DNA of 64,000 bases from Gyromitra esculenta (taxonomy: Eukaryota > Ascomycota > Pezizomycetes > Pezizales > Discinaceae), in contig JBCAML010000017.1 of the NCBI GenBank assembly GCA_038503075.1, forward strand, positions 868,001 through 932,000. The letters are read 5' to 3'. Of this stretch, positions 25,250 to 37,028 are shown piece by piece. Made by a program: the position numbers and the translations under genes. Position 1 is the first letter of the stretch. Every line of letters starts with the position of its first letter. The notes under the pieces were generated by a model that saw only the letters and a list, made by a program, of their open reading frames with translations, was not told where the DNA came from and made no database searches.

Positions 25250-26063
25250 ATGGCCTCCGACGAGATCCAACGCGTCCTCTTCATCTGCAATAAAGTTCAC
25301 ATCTACCAAGTTCCCCCGCTCTCTTCCAACACGGGCTACAAAGCCGCCGAATGGAAAGTAGATCAAGAAAAATCCCGCATCTTTACCGCACGGGTTCGCA
25401 TCCTCGAAACTGCAACTCTGGCTGCTGGCGACGAGGACAACGAAAAGGTTCGTACCGATGTTCGTCTCGAAGATCCCAAGACCGGTGATCTGTTCGCGAA
25501 TTGTCCCTATGAAGGCACCCACTGCGTAGAGCAAGTCACCGATTCCTCGCGTTTTTTTGCTGTCCGCGTCGTTGACGCTGGGCGCAAAGCAATGCTTGGA
25601 ATTGGTTTCGAGGAGCGCAGCGAAGCCTTTGATTTCGGCGTGTCGCTGCAGGAAGTACGACGCCATAACAATCTTGAAGGCGATGGAACCACGCGGTCGG
25701 CTGGCGCCAATACCAAGAAAGGTGCAAGGGCGGCGGAATTGGTCCCCGTAGAGAAGAAGGATTACAGCTTAAAGGAAGGGGAAACTATCAATATCACTAT
25801 CGGGGTAATACACCACATCCCGATGAACGGGAAGAGAAAAAAGGCGGGGAGCAAAGAAGCTGACGATCTGTGTATAGAACAAGGGACGCCGCCGCGCTCC
25901 GAGTTCACCCCCGGTTGATACGGCCGGTAATACGGGTTTCCCACTACCGTTCTTGCCACCGCCGCCGAGCGCCGAGGATGTGAAACGGAGACAAAGCCAA
26001 CATGGCTTGGAGGATTTTGGCAAACTAGGCTTCGATGACGACGCCTTTGGTGACTTTGTTTAG
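25250..26063 (+). CDS. NECAP-type endocytic adaptor (adaptin-ear-binding coat-associated protein)
   Basis: Two exons, 25250-25804 and 25884-26063; 244 aa. The PHear domain spans about residues 6-165: LFICNKVHIYQVPPLSSNTGY, EWKVDQ, FANCPYE, VEQVTDSSRFFAVRVVD, LGIGFEERSEAFDFGVSLQE. After it come a charged linker, the KEGETINITIGG motif, a Pro-rich stretch, and an acidic-aromatic tail (FDDDAFGDFV) fitting the adaptor-binding C-terminus of NECAPs. NECAPs are clathrin-coat accessories binding AP-2 ears. Two acceptors six bases apart (after TATAG or after CAAG) are both in phase, and would give GNKGRRR or GGRRR; I list the second. The frame continues without interruption to a TAG, so no further intron is needed. 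Confidence 0.9.
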
Positions 26064-27532
26064 ACGACCCCTCCTGCGACAAAAAGAGAGCGCTCGATGA
26101 GGGCATATGTACCATTTCACTCGGAGGAGAAAAGGTGAGTAGGAAATAGGAAGGTGACGGTGAGTATGCAATGGTCTGGCGTTTGTTGAATTTAGAGACT
26201 TGTCTCACCTTTTCTCTGTCTTGTTTTGTTTCCCTACCATTTTCGGGGTACTATCTGGGCGGACCACCTCTCACTTGGATAGGAAGAAATTCCTGCCTAG
26301 GTTTATCGTGATAGTGGCTGGTGGGTGGAGTGGGTAAGAATTGATCACCGTTTATCACTCGCTCGTTCATTGCTCCCATCCTAAGGATTTCTCTTCCTGT
26401 TTTCCTTTTTTTCTTATCCGTCATTTAAGGGAGGCATTTTGATTTGAATTGCTTGGATTTGGAGTTTTTACTTTCTTTTCTTTCCCCTCTTTGTATTACA
26501 TTTCTTGCTTGTTGTCTTTCGTCGGTTTTGGCCTTTAGCCGTTTCGTGAAAAGCCTAACTAGCAGTTTCGTTGTTGGTGTATATAAAGAACGAACTATTT
26601 GGTAAACTCGATCAACGCAGGGCTCATATGGCTTGAGATCTAGAAAGAGAAGGTGCGAGCTACATGTACTTGATCGTGAAAGCAGGAAATCGAGTTACGG
26701 GATCTTCACACTCCTCACCACACATGTCTAGCGCCACACATGTCTAGACAACGGAGTCTGGGAAAACCAGAGCCTTGGCACAAAGAACGTCTAAAGGCTT
26801 CCTAGGAAGCCTAGAGCCTACAATTCCGGTTACTCAATCCAGTCTTGAAATGCTGAAAAGAAAACTGGGAATGTTGGAAATGGGCCTCTGGGTCTACATG
26901 GCTTCTATATTTCTTGGTAAACCACATTGATTTCCAGCATATTGATCGTTACTACGTGTAGTAGAGCTTATTAATATGGGAGATAAATTGCCATCATATA
27001 CCCATTTACTTAAGCTCTGTATTGATCTATAGATTAAAACTGGTTATCTACCAAAAGAATATATTTAGTGCCACTAAGAAAACCTACTCTATAGTAGAGT
27101 GCATAGAGTTTTCATAGCCAAGAACAAACCACATAGATACCCTAGAGTAGAGTAGAACATAGTGATCGCGATCTGTCTACTACCGTTCTTTGAAAGACTG
27201 TGTGACCTTACAGTCCCAATAGACTGTCATGCAGCGCCTAGGTATCGAGCCCTCGGCAGGTTGGGTGAGACATGAACGATATGACGCATGTTGCGATGCA
27301 CTCCGCCCCGTTTGTGACGCGGGACATCACCGAGGCTGGCACGAATGCAACGGGCTGACGACAACTTGCTGGGCTTCTTTCTCGCTTGTTTTCTTTCTTC
27401 TAGGCACCACCGAATACTTTAAACTGCGCATGGTGGTAGCTCCCTTCACACTCGTACATTCTTCACATCGTCGTCCTCCACGCAATCTTGTTTAGAACTA
27501 GAACCAGACTTATCCTCTCCATATCTCAGAAA
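26064..27532. other. Intergenic, NECAP 3' flank to PMP3 promoter
   Basis: About 1.5 kb. A direct repeat of CCACACATGTCTAG occurs near 26720-26747. The AT-rich centre around 26900-27200 has several short GTAGAGT-type repeats. No gene supported; the frame at 27229 lacks any family features. Confidence 0.55.
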
Positions 27533-28237
27533 ATGTGTTCGTCAGACTTCTTTCTTGGCCTTTTGGCTATCTTGTTTCCGCCTCTACCTGGTAAGCATTT
27601 TTTTTTTTTTTTTGATTTCTAATGTTCAAGTCGTCAGCTATTTCAGCTTCGTTTGGTTATTGACAAGAAGCAATAGTATGGGTTAAACGAGGTATCTGTT
27701 CGGCTGACTCCATAATCAACATCCTGCTCTGTATCCTTGGATTCGTATGCTACTTTCATATTCTATCACCCCATCTTGAATCTTAACTAACCCACCCCGG
27801 TGAAATAGCTCCCCGGGCTCCTCCACGCATGGTACATTATCATGAAGTATCCAGACCAATATGAATCCTACGGACCAGTGGCACAGGAGGCTCAGTATTC
27901 TCGCGGCGCTCGTCACTATTATGTTTCTTCTCCACCTCCAAATCAACTCTATCAATCTTATCTACCACAACAGCAACCTCAATATCCCTCACAGCCGCAA
28001 TATAGCACCTTCCAGCAGCAGGCTCAGCCTACTCCGGTAACTGGTCACTTGAACACTTCGGGTTCTCCAAATGCTGGAAGTAGGCAACCGGAGAGATATA
28101 CCCGACATGAACAGCAGACACCCCCAGAGACGCCAGCACTGGGCCCTATGGAGGGAAGTAGTCAGATGCCGCATGGTGCACCACCAAGTTATGCGAGTGT
28201 CGTGAAGGGGGACCATAAGGTACAGACCCAAGACTAA
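27533..28237 (+). CDS. PMP3/UPF0057-family membrane proteolipid with Q/P-rich tail
   Basis: Three exons: 27533-27590, 27677-27744, 27809-28237; 184 aa. The first ~50 residues are the two-helix Pmp3 core: FFLGLLAILFPPLPVWVKRG, then SADSIINILLCILGFLPGLLHAWYII. Family members are small plasma-membrane hydrophobic proteins that modulate membrane potential and ion and stress tolerance. The remaining ~130 residues are an unusual cytosolic-looking tail rich in Gln, Pro, Ser and Tyr (SPPPNQLYQSYLPQQQPQYP) ending in PPSYASVVKGDHK, which contains a PPSY motif of the WW/Nedd4-binding type. Plain yeast Pmp3 is only 55 aa, so this is a long-tailed variant, like the Sna3/Sna4-type proteins that enter the vacuolar multivesicular-body route. 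That comparison is inference. Confidence 0.9.
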
Positions 28238-29200
28238 ATACCTGGCTTTGAGGTAGATGGAATGCAAAATATTTGCCCCCTTAAAGCCCCAGGGAGCACT
28301 CGAGAAATTTTATGTGAGGAAGTTTGAAATAAAGGGATTATTGTGGCCTTTTATTTTTATTTTTATTTTAAACATAGCTGTCCTGGACTGCCAGCCGTTA
28401 CTGCTCAAATGGAGGAGCCGCTAATCAACGGGGAAAGCGATTAACGAATGTAAAGATATGATATCCGGGGCGTGTTCGGTTAGGGTTTTTTTCCCTTGGT
28501 TTCTGGTTCTGTTGATATTTCCTCCCCTTCATGTTTCCATGGATCCCAAGGCTTGCTGTGTATTCTGTCTTTCTTACACAGCAGACTTACCTGCTTATCT
28601 ACCCTAATTTTCCTCTCTTTCTCTTCTCTCTCTCTCTCTCTCTCTTTATTTTTTTATCTTTCCGATTAATGTGAAATAACCCGAAGAGCCTTTCTGAGTA
28701 TTCTTTTGAACTTCCTGTGATTTAATTGGAATTTAGACTTAAATTAGCAACATGTGGCCAGAACGAGCTCCTGACATGTATGGCTATGTTTCTAATTTGT
28801 TTCCTGCAGAGTGGGGGTTCTGTCGCCTAACCCATCCACCGTTGCTATGCATTTCTGAAGATAGGTAGCCCCGCCTTGTTACGCCATGACGATCGCGTCC
28901 CTTGTAAATCGCTTTTCCTCCAACCTCAGCTAATATTCTCTCCCATTCTCTGCCTGTCCATACCCTCACGCACCTCTCTGACAAATCGCCCCCTCTTCCT
29001 GGGCAACTTGTTCCTCTTCTCATCACCTTCATCATCTTCAATTCGCATACCCCATCTTGAACTCCATTACATCACTTGATTTCATACACTAGCTTCTAAA
29101 ACACTATCTCCCCAGAGCGAATATTATCTCCTATTCCCTGCCCAAACTGTCGAAAAGAAAGTCTACGACTGAAATATCTGTTCGTCCTGATAAACAAATC
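28238..29200. other. Intergenic, PMP3-like gene to UBA1
   Basis: PMP3-like gene 3' flank with a (TC)n tract at 28626-28646, then the UBA1 promoter and leader. No gene supported. Confidence 0.55.
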
Positions 29201-32200
29201 ATGACGGTGGGTTTCGAGCTTCCTTATTCCGTCGCTGCCGCCATCGAGGAGGTTATAAACAGAAGGATAGCTCACTAATTAGCCATCCATGCTATTTAGG
29301 ACTCCTCAAAGATGCAAATAGACCCCCCCGTGGATACTGCAGTTGGGACCATTGATGAGGGCTTGTACAGTCGCCAGCTGTATGTATTTCGAACCCTAGT
29401 GCAGAAGCTCGTTTCATTAGAATTCGCAACCTAACGTTTGTATTCTTTCCCTAATAGCTACGTCCTTGGCCACGAGGCCATGAAACGCATGAGTCAGTCA
29501 GATGTCTTGATTATAGGAATGAAGGGGCTCGGTGTCGAGATTGGTGAGCTTCACTCTGTTTTTCAAAATAAACAGTTTCAACTACCCCGCAGCTGAGGCC
29601 GCTGTCACAGGATCCGTGTGCTGATACCAGTTGCATAGCCAAAAATATTTGCTTGGCTGGCGTAAAATCTTTGACACTCTATGATCCATCTCCTGCTGAG
29701 ATCGCCGACTTGTCTTCCCAGTATTTCTTGCAGGAGGCCGATGTAGGCAAACGACGCGATGAGGTCACCGCCTCGCGTCTGGGTGAACTCAACGCCTACA
29801 CTCCCGTCTCTGTTCACCAGAATAATCTCTTCGACGATATATCCGTGCTCTCCAGATTCAAGGCTGTGGTTGTCACCGAAACCCCTCTAGAGCTCCAGCT
29901 TAAAGTCAACGATTTTTGTCACAAGAACAAGATTCCGTACATCTCCGCAGAGGTGAGGGGACTTTTTGGTAACATTTTCTGCGATTTTGGCGAGGAGTTT
30001 ATTGTCGTCGACTCCAACGGCGAGAACCCTCTGAGCGGAATTGTGGCGGGGATTGATAGCTCTGGGCTTGTGACAGCTTTGGACGAGACAAGGCATGGTT
30101 TTGAGGATGGCGATCACGTTACGTTCGGCGAGGTTCAAGGGATGGAAAATTTTAACGGTATTGAATTCAAAGTAGAGGTAAAGGGTAGGAATATATCTCT
30201 TGGACTTCAGGATTCCCCCGGCCCGTTCTTTCCTTTCTTTACTAAACTTGATAATTTAGGACCCTACACGTTTTCCATCGGCGATGTTTCATCGTACGGC
30301 ACATACCTGCGCGGTGGGCTCTTCACACAGGTTAAACGACCCAAAATCATCAATTTCCAATCACAAGCCGAGCAGCTCGCAAAACCTGAGTTCCTCATTT
30401 CTGACTATGCTAAATTTGACCGACCCCTTCAACTTCATGTTGGATTCCAAGCTCTTCACCAGTTCGCGGCAGAAAAAAAAGGCTTGCCAAGACCTATGAA
30501 TAAAGAAGATGCGGAGGAAGTTTTTAAATATGCAACAGCAATTGCCGAAACGTATGGGGAGGAAAAACCGGAGTTGAGCGAAGATCTGATTAATGAGCTG
30601 TCTTTCCAAGCTCGCGGAGATCTTGCGCCGATGTGTGCAGTTTTCGGAGGCTGGGCAGCCCAAGAGGTGGTTAAGGGTTTGTCCGGCAAATTCAGCCCGT
30701 TGGTACAGCACTTATATTTCGACTCCTTGGAGAGTTTGCCAAATTCGGTGACCCGTTCAGAGGAGCTCTGCAAACCTTTAGGCACACGCTACGATGGACA
30801 GATAGCAGTTTTCGGGAAAGACTTCCAGGACAAAATTGCGAACATGAAACAGTTCCTGGTTGGTGCTGGCGCTATTGGTTGTGAAATGCTAAAGAATTGG
30901 GCAATGATTGGGCTTGCTACTGGACCAAATGGTCGGATATCCGTGACTGATATGGACTCGATCGAAAAAAGCAATCTGAACCGCCAATTCCTATTCAGGC
31001 CGAAGGATGTTGGCAAGCTGAAGAGCGACTGCGCAGCGGAAGCTGTCCAGGCTATGAACCCAGAGTTGAATGGCAAAATTACAACCTTGAGGGATCGCGT
31101 GGGACCAGACACGGAGCATGTATTCGACGAAGATTTCTGGGAGGCTCTCGATGGTGTGACCAATGCGCTTGATAACGTCGATGCTCGAACATACGTCGAC
31201 CGCAGATGTGTTTTCTTCAAGAAACCACTGTTGGAGAGTGGCACCTTAGGAACAAAGGGCAACACACAAGTCGTCATGCCAGGACTTACAGAAAGCTATT
31301 CAAATTCTCAGGATCCCCCAGAGCAGTCTTTTCCAATGTGCACTCTTAGGAGTTTCCCAAACAAAATTGAGCACACCATTGCCTGGGCCCGAGAACTCTT
31401 CGAATCATATTTTGTTCAGCCGGCTGAGAATGTCAACCTATATCTTTCGCAACCGAACTTCCTCGAGGCCACTCTCAAGCACTCCGGAAATCAAAAGCAA
31501 ATATTGGAGACAATCCGCGATTACTTGGTGCTCGCGAAACCTATCACTTTTGAGGAGTGCATAGTATGGGCAAGACATGAGTTCGAGAAGCAATACAACA
31601 ATAACATTCAGCAACTCCTTTTCAACTTCCCTAAGGATTCAGTAACTTCTTCAGGCACTCAATTCTGGAGCGGACCTAAAAGAGCTCCAGATCCATTAGT
31701 ATTCAACTGGCAGAATGAAACACATTCGGAATTCGTCAAGGCCGCAGCAAATCTCCACGCTTTCAATTACGGCATCAAGGGAAGTACTGATGATGATATA
31801 TACAAGAGAGTTATCGATCAGATGATGGTCCCCGATTTCACGCCTTCTTCAGGAGTGAAGATCCAGGCTAGTGACGCTGAACCGGACCCGAATGCTAACA
31901 CCCAGAGATTTGATGATGAAAACGAAATGCTTAAGCTTGTGCAGAGTTTACCAGCTCCCAGTGCGATGGCAGGCTATAGGCTTACAAAGATGGAGTTTGA
32001 GAAAGACGATGATACAAACCATCACATGGATTTTATCACTGCTGCGTCAAATTTGAGGGCTCTTAACTATGCTATCGCCACGGCAGACAAGCACAAGACT
32101 AAGGGTATTGCTGGCAAGATTATTCCTGCCATTGGTAAGCAATTTCGTTTCTTTACAATCGAATAAAAAGGTAAAACGGTGTAGCTAATCAAACCACAGC

Positions 32201-32763
32201 AACCACCACATCACTCGTAACAGGTCTAGTGTGTCTCGAACTATACAAAGTTATTGATGGCAAAAGCAAGCTCGATGATTACAAGAACGCCTTCATCAAC
32301 TTGGCACTTCCTTTCATCGGGTTCGGAGAACCTATTTCTAGCCCCAAGGGGAAATACCAGGGCCCTGACGGTGATGTCGAGTTCGATAAGATCTGGGACA
32401 GATTTTACTTCGACTACGAAATCACGCTGCAGGAACTGCTAGATGAGATGAAAAAGAAGGGGTTAACTTGCTCCATGGTTAGCTGTGGGGTTAGCTTACT
32501 GTATGGAAGCTTCTTCCCCCAGAAGAAACTACAAGACAGACTACCCCTCAAGTATGTAGCGCACTTGTCGCCTTTCAACTCCTTTGCTAGAGATTTGGTT
32601 AGCTAAAAATATTCTTCACTATTTCAGGTTGAGGAAGCTTGTGGAAGAGGTCTCAAAGAAGCCGGTACCCTCACACACTAGAAACCTCATCCTAGAGGTC
32701 TGTGTAGACGACGAGACTGGTGAGGACGTGGAAGTTCCATATATTTGTGTCCGTGTTAAATAA
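29201..32763 (+). CDS. UBA1: Ubiquitin-activating enzyme E1
   Basis: Six exons: 29201-29206, 29300-29379, 29458-29543, 29639-32134, 32200-32551, 32628-32763; 1051 aa (yeast Uba1 is 1024). The first coding exon holds only ATG ACG. The inactive adenylation half starts [20 protein letters not shown] and the active half has [20 protein letters not shown] with [20 protein letters not shown]. The catalytic cysteine is Cys625 in [11 protein letters not shown]. The second catalytic half-domain precedes [19 protein letters not shown]. The ubiquitin-fold domain ends VPYICVRVK. It activates ubiquitin with ATP and passes it to E2 enzymes in cytosol and nucleus. A GT-AG chain places all exons in phase; the first ATG has ATC upstream and the short N-terminus matches the family length. 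Confidence 0.97.
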
Positions 32764-34429
32764 ATGTCTGGATTTACTTATCTTATCAAGAAAGAAAAAT
32801 TGGGAAGAACAAGTTTATCGTATAAAATTGCATTTTGTTTTTCCAGATCGAAGGATAGCGTGGCAAATGATACTCATCGGCTTGTACGAAAATGGTTCGC
32901 TTTTTCTATTGAATGAATGAATAGATAAACAACATCAACTTCATGCCCTCCCAATCCACAGCCTCTGAGTTTGGATACGATTGACATATAGTGATTTTAC
33001 TATCACAAAGTAGAGACAATATGTTGCTGAGTAAACTGCAAAAACGCTATAGCATCTGAATGCAAAAGACAGGTCTCTGACCGGGAATTTGACAACTACA
33101 GCGGTGCATTATATGCCTATAAATGACTTGCTTAGCTGAAGATTTAGAACAACGTCTGCCAAGCCAGGGTGTCGTAGACGCAGCTACGACGAAAGCAACC
33201 TACTCGCAAAAACCATACATACGGGGGTCGTACGCAGGATAGGTATAGACTGTTCGGATTTGCCAAGCCCACTCTAGAGTAGGTGAATAACAAAAACACA
33301 CGTGAGTGTCATTCAGTAAAAATCCGCATTTTAGACTGCAGTCGATGTCAAAAAAATCGAAATCAAAAAGTTGCAACCACAAACAGAATTGGAAAGAGAA
33401 ATACAAAATACCACACATACGCTCATCCGATGCAACCGAGTCACTGAACAAGCCCATCACATTCTTTTGTTTAACGAGGCTATTATAGATTTCGCCTTGT
33501 AAAAGCAAGAAGGCCTCCCGAATATTTTTTGAACACTTTATATTATTTTCTAACTAGTGGTATATATGCCGCGAATTTAAGTGGCCGTTGAGGGTTCTAT
33601 TGAAAAGATAGGTTTTCGCTGAAAAACTCATGTACATCAATAAAACCTCTCCAATATAAGGGGTATTCATTACCAGGAATTGCAAGATTATAACGCAAAA
33701 TTTCAATGACATTTTAACGATATCGTATTTTTTTCTTTAGGTGAGTTCTCCTAGGAGTTTAGGCCATATTTCGCGCCAAAATATTGTACTTATTGGCTTT
33801 GCATCACAAAGTCTCTTGAGCAAGTGGGGTTGATGCTGGGGTGTGTATTGGTGTGTGTAGTTGATACCAAGGGAATAAGGATTGCAAATTCTGGTTCATA
33901 TGTGGTTTTGTTTTGGGGGAATAAGATGGGGCTGCCATGCTTACTTTCTCCTCATACGTATTTGAAAATCGGTGATCAATTAGTCGGCTTGCAAGAGCAT
34001 ATATTCCTAGAAGCGAATATCCCTATAGGTATATGAATGAAATCACTCATAAGGAATATAATAAATTACGACAAAAGAGTGTGAAGAATTTAAAAAAACA
34101 TCGTAGCATCCCACGGCCGCCATTTTAGATAGGTTGGTGCTAATATCCATGCCATCGTTAAGATTTTAGGCAATGTGGGCTCAGTATTCTAACTTACGAG
34201 CAGAAAACCGAGTGAATTAAGTCGAAATGAAGAAACAAGACGGAATCGTCAGCAAAGGTAGTGCGTCAAGCCCATTAAATCATCAGCCCCTCACACAACA
34301 AAATCGAAATACGTGTTTTTCATTCTTACTGATTCCCATACCCTCCTCAGTGGTTGTGATAACATCATTGGCTATAAAAGCAGAAAACAAAAGCAAACAA
34401 AGAAATTAAATACAGTGAACTAAGCCCGT
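32764..34429. other. Intergenic between convergent UBA1 and VMA1
   Basis: AT-rich, with both genes' 3' flanks. The short frames have no family features. No long inverted repeat noticed. Confidence 0.55.
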
Positions 34430-37028
34430 CTATTCATCAGAAACGCTAGCAAACTTCTCCATCATGTCGTTATAAATTTTCTCATAGCGCTCGACGATTG
34501 CTTTCTCGCCATCATCCGGAATCTAATCACAGGGGTATATTAGTACCATTACAGAGGACATCACGCTTCAACACTAGTACTTAGGAGTACGAGCAATCGC
34601 GTCACATATCACCGAGAATTTCACAAAAAAAGGAGGGAGAAAGCATACTTCAAATTTCATCGATCGGAGTCGATGTTGGATATCTGCGGTAGCGTCACGG
34701 ATCTTGCCCCATTGAACACCCGACTGAACAGCCTTTTGCGATTCATCGAAGAATGCCATCATAGCCTTCATCATCCATAGGGTCTTCCACACTGGACAGT
34801 ATTGGTCGTGCTTGGAATACCCATTCTGTTGCAGGAAATCTTCCTTGATAAGGGAACTCACATCGAGTGTGATCTTATCAGGATCGGACAATGCTGACTT
34901 CCCCACAAGTTGTACAACTTGGTCGAGATCTTCACTGTCAGAGAGACTGGTTGAATCGGAAGCTTTGAGTTAGAGCACATCCACTTGGCTCTCGAAAAGG
35001 GCGATAGGGAAATACAGTTGCTTGATACGGTCACGGAGGACCGGGAATTCAGGATAGTTTTTCGAATAGTATTTGTCCAGCACATTTGTGTACTTGCTAT
35101 AACTGAGCGAGGTATTGATACTGGGAAAATGCTTGCGTTGAGCTAACTTTTTATCAAGGCCCCAGAATACTTGCACTACCTCGTCCAAGAACAACTATTA
35201 GTAATCTTTAATCCCAGGATCCTTCTCCTCCAAGAACCCAATTGGTGAGCCTGCAACAAAGCAAGCCCATACTTTTGGGCTCTCTTTCCCCAAAAGTTTA
35301 AAATATCAAAAGAGGAGTAGCCTCACCAATACCAAGCGTAGCAGACGTAACCGGATCAGAGAAATCGCCACCAGGCGGCGAGACAGCTCCCACAATACTA
35401 ACGCTTCCCTGCCTGTTCGGGCTACCAAGAGCTGTAACCTTACCCGCACGCTCATAGAAACTAGCCAACTTCGCACCGAGATAAGCAGGAAATCCCTGGT
35501 CAGCGGGCATTTCCCCCAAGCGGCCCGAAATCTCACGGAGTGCTTCAGCCCAGCGAGACGAGGAATCGGCCATCATGGCAACATCTTTGCCTTGGTCACG
35601 GAAGTATTCAGCGAGTGTAATACCGGTATAAATAGAGGCTTCACGAGCGGCTACGGGCATGTTAGAGGTGTTGGCGACGAGAGTTGTACGTTTCATGATG
35701 GGCTCTCTGCGGCCGTTGATTTCGATAGAGAGCTACGGCTATTAGTTTCCAACTCCTAAACTTAAAATATGATAGCGGGGCAGTACCTCTGGGAAATCCA
35801 TCAAAACCTCAGCCATCTCGTTGCCACGCTCACCACAACCCACGTAAATGATACAATCAGAGTTGGAGAATTTGGACAACGCCTGAGAAATGACGGTCTT
35901 CCCGCACCCGAAGGCTCCAGGAATAGCAGTTGTACCACCTTGCACACAAGGAAACAAAGCATCAAGTACTCTTTGTCCAGTCAACAGCGGGTAGTCTGCC
36001 GAAAGTTTCTCGTTCACCGGTCTTGGAACTCGTACTGGCCATGTGTGCATCATGGTAAATTTTTGCTTCTTGCCCTCAAATTCAACCTCCAAAACTGTGT
36101 CCTCCAAAGTGTAGGATCCCTTCTCGGCAATGTGAGTGATTGTGCCCCTAGCGCGAGGAGGCAACATAATTTTGTGGTCATCCAAGAGCGAATTTTCGAA
36201 AACACTGCCGTAAATATCACCTCCGGTAATGTGATCACCAACCTTTAGGTTCGCGGGTGTGAAATCCCACGATCTCCTAATGTCAAGTGCGGGAGTAGCA
36301 ATACCGCGAGGGATATAGATACTATTCGAGATCTCGTTGATGGTTTTTAGAGGACGTTGAATTCCATCATAGATAGTTTCCATCAATCCAGGGCCAAGCT
36401 CCACAGACAGAGGCTTTCCGGTTCGCAATACTGGATCTCCAACAGTTACACCGGCTATTACCCACAGTTAGTGGTTGCTCTGTATGGCTGTTGTTTATGG
36501 GTTTTGGAACCTGTTTCTTCGTAGACCTGAATCGTAGCTTTGTCTGCTTCAATTCGAATGACTTCTCCAACCAACGAATCATGCCCGACTCGAACCTAAT
36601 ACAGGGTCAGCACAGAAGACCCTGAGTGATATAATTTCCCTGTACTCACTAACTCGTACATAGCACATCCTATCATATTCTCCGCGATCACGACAGGTCT
36701 ATTCACACGGTTCATCAGCCACAGGACTGCGGGGTTACCTCACAACGAAGATAATATCGATTTTACGCACCCAGAAACTGAGAAAATAGATCCTGTATTA
36801 CAAGTTCAGCGAGGTAACTCAGCAACGGAAGCTCAGGAGAGTAACAAAAAACAAAAACAAAAAATGGTATAATGGAATCAAGCACCGATGACGTCTTACC
36901 ATAGTCTCCTTCCTTCGCGTACTCCTCTGTCTTCTGTGCATCTCTCTTCGCGTTTCTAAACTAGAGAATTCGCTGGGTTAGCAGAATTCAAACCATAGCT
37001 ATCGCAGGAAATTATGAAATTTTACCAT
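34430..37028 (-). CDS. VMA1: V-type proton ATPase catalytic subunit A
   Basis: Ten exons: 37028-37026, 36960-36900, 36792-36771, 36698-36650, 36595-36511, 36454-35787, 35732-35327, 35175-35016, 34946-34649, 34522-34430; 614 aa, against 617 for intein-free yeast Vma1. The first coding exon is only the ATG. Visible are [20 protein letters not shown], the P-loop [79 protein letters not shown] and [19 protein letters not shown]. Subunit A hydrolyses ATP in the vacuolar/endomembrane proton pump V1 head. No intein lies at the yeast insertion site after YVG: the frame is continuous there. Splitting the large frames into ten exons restores every conserved block. Confidence 0.96.

Noticed and set aside
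34970..35175. Stop codon after VDVL in VMA1 suggesting a pseudogene
   Set aside because: The stop is inside an intron; donor GTATTT and acceptor AACCAG join RIKQL to LSDSEDLDQ in phase.
35787..36454. VMA1 intein at the yeast insertion site
   Set aside because: The frame reads straight through [13 protein letters not shown] with no insertion.
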